A DNA stretch of 64,000 bases from Flammeovirga sp. SJP92. GTDB taxonomy: Bacteria; Bacteroidota; Bacteroidia; Cytophagales; Flammeovirgaceae. The stretch is from the NCBI RefSeq assembly GCF_001583495.1, contig NZ_LQAQ01000074.1, positions 1 through 64,000 of the forward strand. The letters are read 5' to 3'. The notes beneath the pieces are model-generated. The model was not told the DNA's origin. It saw only the letters and a program-made list of their open reading frames with translations, and did not search any database. Below are positions 16,302-25,143 of this stretch, piece after piece; the stretch's first letter is position 1; each line of letters begins with the position of its first letter. The position numbers and the translations under genes were made by a program.

Positions 16302-17120
16302 TTATAGTTTTATTTTATCACCACTGCGAAGAATACTTACATTCATCTTTCGCGTACTGATTTTTGTTTTGTCTGTGTTTATATGTTGGGGTTTTTCTAC
16401 AAGTATTACCTGACTTTCACCCACCACTTCGGCTGTATTGTTCTCTACTAAAATTGCCGTTGATTCGTCTATTCCAATCCCTTTTAATTCAGGATGTTCA
16501 ATCACCGCAGAAAATAAGCGGTTGTATCTACTTCTTTGTATAAAGTGCTGGTCGATGATCACATTTTTCAGCATACCAAGACCTTTACTGTAAATAAGAT
16601 TATTACTTTCTATGGTTCTGCCGGTATCGTCGTATTCAGGATAATTCTTCTCATCTCCCGTGATCATCACATGACTCATTACCGCAGCGCCTGCACTTGT
16701 TCCGGCAATCATTCCCCCGTTTTCATAGCAAGAATGAATGGCCTCATAGATTCCAGTTCCTTCAATTCTCTTCATAAATCGGTTCTGATCACCACCAGTG
16801 ATATAAATTAATTTTGCACCTTTCAAAGAATCTAACGCAGAGGAAGAAGGCATGTTCTCATGTGTATAATACATTGACTGAACATTTGTAAAACCTAGCT
16901 CCTTGAATTGTTTTATCCCATAAAAGCTAGAAGTATCAGGTTCTATACTTGACATGGCAAGCACGATACCATACCCTTCCTTCAAATTGGCCTCATCAGC
17001 TAATCGTTGGATTAGAGCAGGAGGTCTTTTTCCTCCACCAATGATAAATAACTTACCCTGAGCCACAACTGATGTGGCAAAGAGTATTATAAAGGGCAAT
17101 ATTAATCTGATCTTTTTCAA
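16302..17120 (-). CDS. Periplasmic cyanophycinase (peptidase S51, CphB-like)
   Basis: This 272-residue serine exopeptidase acts on multi-L-arginyl-poly-L-aspartate. The signal peptide (MKKIRLILPFIILFATSVVAQ) indicates export. The S51 signature is intact: FIIGGGKRP, ITGGDQ (Gln at about 112), IAGTSAGAAV (Ser at about 142), IDQHFIQRSRYNRL (His at about 192) and GIGIDESTA. The length is that of a single-domain CphB, with no T9SS sorting domain, so it probably remains periplasmic. The isoaspartyl peptidase gene begins 5 bp after its stop, pairing depolymerisation with dipeptide hydrolysis. Confidence 0.9.
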   Translation of the reverse strand: MKKIRLILPFIILFATSVVAQGKLFIIGGGKRPPALIQRLADEANLKEGYGIVLAMSSIEPDTSSFYGIKQFKELGFTNVQSMYYTHENMPSSSALDSLKGAKLIYITGGDQNRFMKRIEGTGIYEAIHSCYENGGMIAGTSAGAAVMSHVMITGDEKNYPEYDDTGRTIESNNLIYSKGLGMLKNVIIDQHFIQRSRYNRLFSAVIEHPELKGIGIDESTAILVENNTAEVVGESQVILVEKPQHINTDKTKISTRKMNVSILRSGDKIKL

Positions 17121-17417
17121 AATTGCTGACTTTTTTAAGACTCCCTCTCCAGCTATGGGAGAGGGAGATGTTAATTTATTGTTTTGTAAAAGAGTGGTGA
17201 CGAAATAATTAACGTCAACTAGCTCTTAAGTACAAATTCAAAATTATCTCATACTAATTCTATTTATTGTTTTGCGATTACTTCCTTCAAAAAACTTTTA
17301 ATACGTTTTTTAGAGTTGTACTCACAAAAAATAAATTAGAATTAACTATGATTTATTTTTGATTTAGTACTTATTAAAAAATACTTTTCTAGCCTACTAC
17401 TGTATGGTTCATTTTAA
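17121..17417. other. Intergenic region with hairpin and foldback element
   Basis: Next to the cyanophycinase start lies a palindrome, CTCCCTCTCC ... GGGAGAGGGAG (about 17142-17168), without a T-run, followed by the foldback element at 17227-17373. The gap separates the lipoprotein part of the cyanophycin cluster from the periplasmic/cytoplasmic part, so it may contain a secondary promoter or an attenuation point. Confidence 0.4.
17227..17373. repeat. Foldback element family, copy 2 (best preserved)
   Basis: The ends are near-perfect inverted repeats: TAAGTACAAATTCAAAA at the left, and at the right the complement of TAAGTACTAAATCAAAA. The interior continues the symmetry (TAATTCTATTTATTGTTTTG against TAATTCTAATTTATTTTTTG on the other arm, and CTTCAAAAAAC against GTTTTTTAGAG), so nearly the whole 147 bp can fold into one hairpin with a short loop near TTTTAATAC. 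It contains no open frame. Confidence 0.65.
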
Positions 17418-18947
17418 TTACATGAAGTAAATTTCATGTAACCAAACGTATCCATCAGGGGCAAATGCCGCTCGTACATCATCTTTATGGTACTTTACAG
17501 CTTTACCTACAGTTCGCGTTTTGTAATAACCTGAACTTCCATATCTGCCATCCCAAGCTCCATATGGATCATTCACATAATAATAAGTTCCGTCAAACCC
17601 TAAAAAGACTACTAAGTGTCCATAGCTTGTGGTGTAGCCATGTGCCATTACAGGTTTTCCTTCAGAAAGTAAGCGGTTCAATTGTGATAAAGAACCATAC
17701 TGTGTCCCTGCATCTCGAACATTAAGACCTGCATAAGCCGCTTCAGAGTTAAATACAGATTGGAAACCGGGTACCGTCTGTGCCTGGTTTTTGCCATAAT
17801 AATTGGTGATCTGATCAGGAGTTGTATTTCCTCCATAGTAGTTGATCACCATGGCTATGGCTGTATTTTGACAAGATGAGTAAGGATAAACACTGTTATC
17901 CAATTGCCAGTAGTAAGGTACACCTGTGATATAATTACTACCACCACCGATGTTATCCGGGTAAGTACCTTGACGGCTGGCAAGCAGTTTAGTCTTATTG
18001 GCATTATACACTTTTATAGTAGTGTAAATTTGTCCTGTTTGATTAAACTGTGAGGTGAAAGTACGACTCGTTTGTGTACTACCTGCATTAATGCTCATAT
18101 TGCCACTTGCTATAACCCAACTCCCTGAACTACGTTGCACTACTACTTCAACAGCATAACTTCTGCTGATCGAAGTGTTGCTACTCTCTGAGAGATTGAC
18201 TACTATTTCTTCATTTGTATTGACTTCCAAAGGAGCAGACGAATAGTAAAACTGTCCAATAGAAGGTGTAGGAGAGTTTCCACCGATTCCTACAGATTGA
18301 CCATTAGCATAGACGCCCTCAATGCTACTGTTTTTAATGGTGATTCTACCGCTTGGTACGTTGAGTACCACGTCAGAACCACTATAACTTACTGCTACTT
18401 GATTAGCACTTATCCCTTCGAGAAAGAGGAGGTCACTTCCTCCATCATCGCTTATGACGTCATATCCGCCATAAAGTGCATAGTAATAATTGTCATTTCC
18501 AAGTCCTCCATAAAGCATGTCATTTCCTTTATCTCCATAGAGGTGGTCATTACCATCTTCTCCATGTAGGTCATCGTTGTCTTTTCCTCCATAAAGGTCA
18601 TCATTACCTGTGCCTCCGTAAAGTTTGTCAAGACCGCGGTCACCTCTAATAATATCAGAACCACTATTGCCTTGTAAAAAGTCATTTCCTTTGCCTCCAT
18701 AGATGACATCATCACCTGCATTGGCATACACTTGGTCATCAGCAGCATAGGCTAAGATTTCTTCTGACAATGAAGTTCCCTCAATGAAGTCTGAATTGGA
18801 AGTGCCGTAGATTGTTTTTGAGACGGCTTGTCTTTTGTTACTTTCTTCGATAGTGCTTTCATCTTCTGGTTGAAGTTGTTCTTTTACGCTACATGCTGTA
18901 ATACAGACAAGTGCAAGTAGCAATAAAAAGTGTGTTACTTTTTTCAT
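17418..18947 (-). CDS. Lipoprotein with RTX repeats and C39-like peptidase domain
   Basis: This 509-residue protein has a lipoprotein signal (LALVCITAC, lipid Cys at about 19). Residues 45-175 contain about nine Ca2+-binding RTX nonapeptides (GGKGNDFLQG, GGTGNDDLYG, GEDGNDHLYG). A middle beta-rich domain (about 225-335) follows, then a papain-like Peptidase_C39_2 domain (340-509) with SSCQNTAIAM (Cys at about 359), YGHLVVFLGFD (His at about 444) and VNDPYG (Asn/Asp at about 459). RTX repeats usually travel by type I secretion; on a Sec-exported lipoprotein they are unusual. It may be a surface peptidase that becomes active in calcium-rich sea water. Its role in the cyanophycin locus is unproven. 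Confidence 0.78.
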   Translation of the reverse strand: MKKVTHFLLLLALVCITACSVKEQLQPEDESTIEESNKRQAVSKTIYGTSNSDFIEGTSLSEEILAYAADDQVYANAGDDVIYGGKGNDFLQGNSGSDIIRGDRGLDKLYGGTGNDDLYGGKDNDDLHGEDGNDHLYGDKGNDMLYGGLGNDNYYYALYGGYDVISDDGGSDLLFLEGISANQVAVSYSGSDVVLNVPSGRITIKNSSIEGVYANGQSVGIGGNSPTPSIGQFYYSSAPLEVNTNEEIVVNLSESSNTSISRSYAVEVVVQRSSGSWVIASGNMSINAGSTQTSRTFTSQFNQTGQIYTTIKVYNANKTKLLASRQGTYPDNIGGGSNYITGVPYYWQLDNSVYPYSSCQNTAIAMVINYYGGNTTPDQITNYYGKNQAQTVPGFQSVFNSEAAYAGLNVRDAGTQYGSLSQLNRLLSEGKPVMAHGYTTSYGHLVVFLGFDGTYYYVNDPYGAWDGRYGSSGYYKTRTVGKAVKYHKDDVRAAFAPDGYVWLHEIYFM

Positions 18948-19365
18948 AATAGTAATAATTGTATTTAGCTTTTGTATTTAAATAGATATAGTAGGATAGA
19001 AGTTCATAATAAAATTAACAATTTATTCTTCTGTCTTTTAACGTGTTACAATTTATATTTATAAACAATAAGTAAACCGAACGAAAGCAATATACGTGCA
19101 CTTTTCATGACTCATTATAGCTGTATATCAGTAGTAATAAGTACAAATTCAAAAATATCTAATACTAATTCTATTTATTATTTTGCGATTACTTCCTTCA
19201 AAAAACTTTCAATAGAACCACTATTAATACGTTTTTTAGCGTTGTACTTACAAAAAATAAATTAGAATTAACTATAATTTATTTCATATAATTTTCTTTT
19301 TTAACTCCCCCTCTCAAACTAAAAGGGGGAGTGTAATTCACCTAAAATTTAGCTAAGCTAACCGT
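18948..19365. other. Intergenic region with foldback element and G/C hairpin
   Basis: The 418-bp gap between the lipoprotein genes holds the foldback copy at 19138-about 19290 and a palindrome ACTCCCCCT ... AGGGGGAGT (19314-19332) just past the end of the propeller gene. That hairpin could end or stabilise the SusCD-propeller transcript, although no T-run follows on the minus strand. I see no coding sequence. Confidence 0.45.
19138..19290. repeat. Foldback element family, copy 3 (right end decayed)
   Basis: The left end TAAGTACAAATTCAAAA is identical to that of copy 2, and the interior is almost identical (TTGCGATTACTTCCTTCAAA, then TACAAAAAATAAATTAGAAT). It also carries AATAGAACCACTATTAATAC, shared with copy 1 but missing from copy 2. 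The right terminal repeat has been lost or replaced after about 19287. Confidence 0.6.
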
Positions 19366-20598
19366 CTAATATAAGCCCAATGCTAAGGCATATGGTCTTA
19401 AGGTTTTAGCATCTCCAACCACAGGAGCGTCCTCAATATCTAGCACTACTTTGATGTCTGTTCCGTCAAGATTTGCCGACATGATTTTACCATCAGTTCC
19501 ATCGTCATTGCTTCCTCTATCTGTCCAGTATACTCTTTCTGTGATAGGGTCAGCAATAGTACCCCAAACAAATCTTGAAGGATAATCTACAAACTCTGTT
19601 GTTGACTCAGATGCGATGTCATAGATTGTACCTTTAGAAGTGGCATAATCAAAATAATATAATTTACCATCTAAATAAGAGATGTCACCTGCATCCACAC
19701 CACTGATAATTTCTTCTAAACCAGTTCCGTCTAAGTTCACTTTGTATACACCTCCACTGAAATCATAAGCATCATTCGCGAAGTAAATCACTTGATTTTC
19801 TGCATCATAAGAAATTCCCAAAGGCAATGAACCTTCCAAAGCACCAGTATTCGTTGAGAATTCAACAAAAGCTTTCAAGTCTGTGCCGTCAAGGGCCGAT
19901 GTGTAAATACCTCCGTCAGCACCCCAATACAATCGTCCTTCAATTACTTTTACACCTGCAGGATAGTACATCATATGTTCCTTGTCACCAAGGTCTGCCA
20001 CGTTCAATAAAACTGATTTCTCTCCATTTACCAACGCATTGTATTGATATAATAACTCGTCTGCTTGATCAATCACGTAAAGGTTTTCATTGTCCAAGTC
20101 TGCTACGATTCCATAAGGCTTTGTGTGATTTTCACCGAAAGTCTGGATAACTGGAGTTGTGGCTTCATCATCCAAAATGATCATATGCACTTGTCCTGTT
20201 GCTCTATCAGTGTAGTAAAGCGTTGGTTTTTTACCGCCTAGAGGATCTTTGATAACAATGGTCTGAGTTGTTGTGTCTGCTCTTTCATCATCTGCTCTTG
20301 CAATTAAAGTGACATCAAAAGTTCCGAACTCCTCGTAAGTGAATTCAGGATTTTCATCTGTTGATGTTTCACCGTCTACACCGAAATCCCAAACGTAAGA
20401 TGTAGCAGCAATTGATGTATTGTTAAAAGTTACAGTAGATGGAGCGATACCTTCATTCGATAATTCATAATCAAATTTAGCCACAACACTTGCCAATGCA
20501 GGTGGTTCTTCGTCTTCTGTACAGCTCGTTAATACTATAAATGAAAGCGGTAGTAAGGTTACTAAAAACCTTAAGAATAAGTTAGAAAAAGTTTTCAT
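19366..20598 (-). CDS. Surface lipoprotein with PKD domain and YWTD-type beta-propeller
   Basis: This 410-residue protein has a lipoprotein signal (LSFIVLTSC). A PKD domain follows (about 40-120, ATSYVWDFGVDGETS and FTYEEFGTFDVTL). The C-terminal 290 residues form a low-density-lipoprotein-receptor-type six-bladed propeller, with blades marked LYYTDRATGQVH, LYVIDQADELLY, LYWGADGGIYTS, VYWTDRGSNDDG and IMSANLDGTDIK. It lies immediately downstream of SusD, where glycan loci place SusE/SusF-type surface binding proteins. It is therefore a candidate polymer-binding protein, with no sequence similarity to SusE/F that I can see. No catalytic residues are evident. Confidence 0.75.
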   Translation of the reverse strand: MKTFSNLFLRFLVTLLPLSFIVLTSCTEDEEPPALASVVAKFDYELSNEGIAPSTVTFNNTSIAATSYVWDFGVDGETSTDENPEFTYEEFGTFDVTLIARADDERADTTTQTIVIKDPLGGKKPTLYYTDRATGQVHMIILDDEATTPVIQTFGENHTKPYGIVADLDNENLYVIDQADELLYQYNALVNGEKSVLLNVADLGDKEHMMYYPAGVKVIEGRLYWGADGGIYTSALDGTDLKAFVEFSTNTGALEGSLPLGISYDAENQVIYFANDAYDFSGGVYKVNLDGTGLEEIISGVDAGDISYLDGKLYYFDYATSKGTIYDIASESTTEFVDYPSRFVWGTIADPITERVYWTDRGSNDDGTDGKIMSANLDGTDIKVVLDIEDAPVVGDAKTLRPYALALGLY

Positions 20599-20764
20599 AG
20601 TTCGTTAAATAAAATAATTAAAAGATATGCTGTTGGGGGCTGTTTTTTAGGTCAGCCCATGTTTTATTTTTTATTTCTCACCATCAAAAATGGCTTTTTA
20701 GGCAATAACTCTCCACCCTGCAAAATGAATCACAGGTGGGATTTGTAGTTATTGTTTGCTTCTT

Positions 20765-22144
20765 CTAGTACCCAGGATTTTGATCGTCCTGTGATATACT
20801 CGTATTCGTCTGAATTTCTTTGAGAGGAATAGGGTACAATGTAGCATTTACCGAAATTCCTAAAGTAGAAGATGCTCTGTCGGTTCTTACCAAATCATTC
20901 CATCGATGCCCTTCAAAGCACAATTCCCATCTTCTTTCATCCAAAACCGTTTTAATGGGATCACTGCCCAAACTTGTCAAAGGAGTGATGGCACGGTCTC
21001 TCACTGCATTCAAAGCTTCAAGAATTGCAGTGGCACCACCCAGTCCATCAATTCTATAATGGCACTCTGCTTGTATCAAATACATTTCTGCTAATCGGAG
21101 GATAACGATCGGATCAGCTCCATTGGCGGTGTCTTGGTACTTTGCAACTCTTTTGCTTGTTCCGTTGCCGTCCAAAGTAGGGAAGTCTTGGAAAATAAAA
21201 GCGGAGCGTGCATCGTCTTTTTTATAAGAATTGGCTAAGCCATTGGTGTAACTCACTTCACCACGACCACCCAAGGAAGTTGGCGAAAGGTAATAAGACA
21301 TTCTGTTTCTGTCTTGTGAAGAATAATTCAATTGAAAGATTACTTCATTATTTTCTTTAGAAGTGAAGATGGTTCCAAACTCCTCTTCTAATTCATACTT
21401 AGAATTATCCACTACAGAAGTGGCCAAGTCTAATGCTTTCTGGAAGTGCGACTTTCCATCTTCATTGTTACGAAGCAATTCACTGCCATAATAAAGTTCC
21501 ACTCTTGCCATAAATGCATCAACAGCCGTATTGCTCACAAAGAAATTTCCTTTTTCAATGGTGATTTTCTCTTTCGCCGTAGCCAAATCTTGAAGAATCA
21601 AAGTGTAAACTTCCTCTTTGGATAATCGGGCAGGGTTGATGTCGCCGGTGATGCCTTGTGTAGAAATGGATTTGTATGGCACTCCTCCGAAGTTTTTCAA
21701 CAAATCAAAATGGGCCAAAGCTCTCATAAAATAAGCTTCACCAATGACGTTGTTCTTCTGAGCTTCATCCATCACAATTCCTTCTCCTCTTTCAATGATG
21801 TTGTTGGCCGTATTTACTGCTCCATAAGCACTCGACCAAAAGCTTTCAATGTTGGCATTGTCACTTAAAATAGAGTGATTTTCAAATTGCTGATAATCCA
21901 GAGAGGTACCCGTTCTTTGACCATCATTGGCTGATAATTCATTCAGAATGTATAAATCCCTTCCGTAATAGCTGTCGGATTGAAATTCGTTGTAAAGACC
22001 CATGAGTGCAGAATTCAAACCGTTGGCATCGGTAATGGCCTCATTAGCATCAATGGAAGCTACTGGTTTTACATCTAAATTACTCTCACATCCAATCAGA
22101 AGTGCTGCCAGTAAAATGCTTGATATATGTTTTATTTTTTTCAT
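20765..22144 (-). CDS. SusD-like outer-membrane lipoprotein (RagB/SusD)
   Basis: This protein of about 459 residues has a lipoprotein signal (ISSILLAALLIGC). SusD features include the N-terminal NGLNSALMGLYNEF, the helical YFMRALAHFDLLKNFGGVPY block, and the C-terminal LDERRWELCFEGHRWNDLVR with YPIPLKEIQTN. The translation start overlapping the SusC stop (ATG at 22156) would add MQSI; I prefer ATG at 22144, which begins the usual MKK signal. It is translationally coupled to SusC and should form the lid of the TonB-dependent importer. In this locus the cargo is predicted to be cyanophycin fragments rather than glycan. Confidence 0.9.
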   Translation of the reverse strand: MKKIKHISSILLAALLIGCESNLDVKPVASIDANEAITDANGLNSALMGLYNEFQSDSYYGRDLYILNELSANDGQRTGTSLDYQQFENHSILSDNANIESFWSSAYGAVNTANNIIERGEGIVMDEAQKNNVIGEAYFMRALAHFDLLKNFGGVPYKSISTQGITGDINPARLSKEEVYTLILQDLATAKEKITIEKGNFFVSNTAVDAFMARVELYYGSELLRNNEDGKSHFQKALDLATSVVDNSKYELEEEFGTIFTSKENNEVIFQLNYSSQDRNRMSYYLSPTSLGGRGEVSYTNGLANSYKKDDARSAFIFQDFPTLDGNGTSKRVAKYQDTANGADPIVILRLAEMYLIQAECHYRIDGLGGATAILEALNAVRDRAITPLTSLGSDPIKTVLDERRWELCFEGHRWNDLVRTDRASSTLGISVNATLYPIPLKEIQTNTSISQDDQNPGY

Positions 22145-22155
22145 GATTGATTGCA

Positions 22156-25122
22156 TTAGAATGATACATTTAAACCAGCTGTGTAAACTCTTGCATTCGG
22201 GTAAGTGAAGAAATCAGTACCCATTCTTACTCCATCATCACCGGCATAATTTACCTCTGGGTCCATACCAGAATAGTTGGTGAGGGTGAATAAGTTTTGA
22301 CCCGAAACGTAAACTCTCATGCGGTCAATAAATGCTTTGCGAGTAATCTTTTTCGGAAGGGTATAACCCAATGTTACATTTTTTAAGCGGAGGTAAGAAC
22401 CGTCTTCAACAAAACGGCTTGAAGCTCTGTTGTTATTGTTAGGGTCGTTTGCGGTGGCTCTTGGAATATCCGTTACATCACCTGGTGCTCTCCATCGGTT
22501 CAAAATAGCCGTGGTTTGGTTGTCCTCTCCTTTCATCGATTCTAAATAAACTCTTGTACCGTTGTAAATATCATTGCCCACAGAATACTGGAAGAAGATA
22601 TTCAAATCAAAGTTTTTATAGTTTAATGTATTGGTAAATCCACCAAAGAAATCAGGGTGAGGATTGCCAATTTTTGTTCTGTCTTCTGCTGTGATTTCAC
22701 CGTCACCATTTACATCTTTAAAGACCATATCACCTGTAGAAGAATCAACGCCAAGTGCTTTGTAGCCATAGAAAATACTGATTGGTTCACCTTCTTCAAT
22801 TCTATTATTTCCTCTACCAATGTTGTCAATAGGCTGTCCGTTGTAAAGTTTCAAAACTTCATTTCTGTAAGTCGAAACATTCAAAGAGGCTTTCCAAGTG
22901 AAATCTTGTTTTCTGAAAATCTCGTAGGCCAACAATACTTCAATACCTGTATTTCTCATTTCTCCAATATTAGAGATAACGGAAGAGAAGCCCGTGGTAG
23001 GAGGTAGTGGTCTTGATAACAACATGTCTGTTGTTGTTTTCTGATAAATGTCTGTCGTTAAAGTAAGACGATTGCCCCAGAAACCTAAATCAAGACCGAA
23101 GTTGACTTGTTTCACGGTCTCCCATTTCAAGTCTTCATTAGGTAATTGTGAAGGAGCGATGCCGGGCTGACCGTTGTAATCTGCTCCTGAACTGTAAAGT
23201 GCTTGGTATCTGAAATCACCAATGGCATCATTACCCGTCAGACCATAACTACCTCTGACTTTAAAATCTGAAAACAGACTTGAGGTTTTCATAAAGTTTT
23301 CTTCAATCATTCTCCAAGCCACAGAAGCAGATGGGAAAGTACCGTATCTATTATTTGTGCCGAATTTCGACGAACCATCTCTACGTACACTGAATGCAAA
23401 AATATACTTGTTGGCATAACTGTAGTTGGCTTTCGCGAAAAATGAATTCAAACCTCTGTCCAAACCGTAACTGTCGGCTTCAATAATTTCTGAAGCGGAA
23501 GTAATGTATTCAAATTCAGGTCTAGAAAAGTTTTGAGCTCTGATGTAATTGCTTCTGTTTTCATAGCTTTCAGAACTAAAACCTGCCAGTACATCAAAGC
23601 GGTGATTATTGATTGATTTTACATATTGTAATGTTGCATTGACAGTAGTATTGATGGAAGTATTATTGGCACTAAAACCCAAACCATTGTAAGATGCTCC
23701 CTGACGTGTGGTCACTGGATCGTAGCTGTGTTCTCTAAGGTTATAATAATCAAAACCAACCTGTGTGCGGAAAGTTAGATCATTCATAATGGCTACATCT
23801 AAGTATGCATTGCCTAACCCTCTGTAAGTGTAGGCTTTATTGATGGCCTCATTGGCAATTGCCACAGGGTTCGCATAGGGACCGTCCTCATTGTAAGTGC
23901 CGTCCTCATTGTACACAGGGTAAATGGCCGGTAATGATAAAGCATTTGGAAGGGGAGCGTTGAGTGATTGATCACCTTCAATTCTGTTGTTTTCTGACAT
24001 TCCAAACTGTAAGCTCGTTCCCACTTTCACTCTTTCAGAGAAGTGATGGTCAATGTTGGCTCTTAAGTTTGTTCTGTCATATCCACTGCCTTTAATTACA
24101 CCTTGCTGATCAAAATAACTTCCTGATAAGTAGAAGCTCGTTTTTTCATTTCCACCTTGCAAAGAAAGGTCATAAGAAGCGATAGGGGCATCTCTGTAAA
24201 TTTCATTTTGCCAATCCGTATCATGCGGATAGTTATCAATATACTCTTGTGTATATTTCTCAATCCCTAGCTGATCATTTTTATATTCAAACCACTGTTG
24301 TTTGTTTAGTAAATCCAATCTTTTGTATACTTGCTGAATACCTCCATAAGCATTAAATGAGATCTTTGTTTTACCTGTAGCTCCTCTTTTGGTGTTGATC
24401 AAAACCACCCCATTGGCCGCTCTCGAACCATAAATTGCCGCGCCTGCACCATCTTTCAGCACTGTAATGGATTCAATATCCGAAGGAGATAAATCCGACA
24501 AAGCACTGATTGTTTGTCCACTGAAACTCACTTGTGAGCTGTTTTCTGTGATCACAGGAATACCGTCAATCACATAAAGCGGTTGATTGGCCGCATTGAC
24601 AGAACCTACACCACGAACACGAACGGAAAGTGCACTACCCGGAGTTCCTGAGTTGGAGTTGATCTGAACACCAGAAGCTTGGCCTGCCAATGCAGCATCT
24701 AAAGTAGCCACTGGGAGATCTTTTAAAGTTTCACTGTCCACGGACTGCAAAGAAGAGGAAAGCAACTTTTTACTTGTTGATGAATACCCCACCACAGTCA
24801 CTTCTTCCAATTCCTCTAATTCCGATACCATACTGATGTTGAGTGTTGTCTGATCACCAATTGTATGTTCTTGGTTGACCATTCCGATATGATTAAAGAC
24901 GAGCAGTTTACCTTTGTCTTGTGCTGTCACCAACAAAGAATATTTGCCATGCAGGTTTGTAACCGTACCATGTGTAGTTCCTTTGATAAAAACAGTTACA
25001 CCAGGAATCGGTAACCCGTCAGCTTCACCTATAACTTCCCCTTCAATTTTAAAATCTTGGGAATAGGCTAAACTTATGCTAAATACTAGAATAGCAGTAA
25101 AAATTAGTCGAATATGTTTCAT
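22156..25122 (-). CDS. SusC-like TonB-dependent receptor
   Basis: This 988-residue outer-membrane importer has a signal peptide (to about 21), a carboxypeptidase-D-regulatory-like domain (25-105, GLPIPGVTVFIKGTTHGTVT), a TonB-box-like LEEVTVVGY, a plug domain (about 120-230, VRVRGVGSVNAANQPLYVID and AAIYGSRAANGVVLI), and a large barrel ending in an aromatic residue (LNVSF). It is the SusC partner of the adjoining SusD. The first gene of the cluster, a cyanophycinase, ends 21 bp upstream. Uptake of beta-Asp-Arg oligomers is inferred from the neighbours. Confidence 0.92.
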   Translation of the reverse strand: MKHIRLIFTAILVFSISLAYSQDFKIEGEVIGEADGLPIPGVTVFIKGTTHGTVTNLHGKYSLLVTAQDKGKLLVFNHIGMVNQEHTIGDQTTLNISMVSELEELEEVTVVGYSSTSKKLLSSSLQSVDSETLKDLPVATLDAALAGQASGVQINSNSGTPGSALSVRVRGVGSVNAANQPLYVIDGIPVITENSSQVSFSGQTISALSDLSPSDIESITVLKDGAGAAIYGSRAANGVVLINTKRGATGKTKISFNAYGGIQQVYKRLDLLNKQQWFEYKNDQLGIEKYTQEYIDNYPHDTDWQNEIYRDAPIASYDLSLQGGNEKTSFYLSGSYFDQQGVIKGSGYDRTNLRANIDHHFSERVKVGTSLQFGMSENNRIEGDQSLNAPLPNALSLPAIYPVYNEDGTYNEDGPYANPVAIANEAINKAYTYRGLGNAYLDVAIMNDLTFRTQVGFDYYNLREHSYDPVTTRQGASYNGLGFSANNTSINTTVNATLQYVKSINNHRFDVLAGFSSESYENRSNYIRAQNFSRPEFEYITSASEIIEADSYGLDRGLNSFFAKANYSYANKYIFAFSVRRDGSSKFGTNNRYGTFPSASVAWRMIEENFMKTSSLFSDFKVRGSYGLTGNDAIGDFRYQALYSSGADYNGQPGIAPSQLPNEDLKWETVKQVNFGLDLGFWGNRLTLTTDIYQKTTTDMLLSRPLPPTTGFSSVISNIGEMRNTGIEVLLAYEIFRKQDFTWKASLNVSTYRNEVLKLYNGQPIDNIGRGNNRIEEGEPISIFYGYKALGVDSSTGDMVFKDVNGDGEITAEDRTKIGNPHPDFFGGFTNTLNYKNFDLNIFFQYSVGNDIYNGTRVYLESMKGEDNQTTAILNRWRAPGDVTDIPRATANDPNNNNRASSRFVEDGSYLRLKNVTLGYTLPKKITRKAFIDRMRVYVSGQNLFTLTNYSGMDPEVNYAGDDGVRMGTDFFTYPNARVYTAGLNVSF

Positions 25123-25143
25123 AATAATTGTACTTGGGTGTCT

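Noticed and set aside
16302-17120. Peptidase E (Asp-Xaa dipeptidase) instead of cyanophycinase
   Set aside because: Both are S51, but the GGDQ and QHFIQRSRYNRL motifs and the length of 272 residues fit cyanophycinase; peptidase E is shorter and lacks an export signal.
17142-17168. Intrinsic terminator after the RTX/C39 gene
   Set aside because: The stem is strong but no T-run follows on either strand; it is described only as a hairpin in the intergenic entry.
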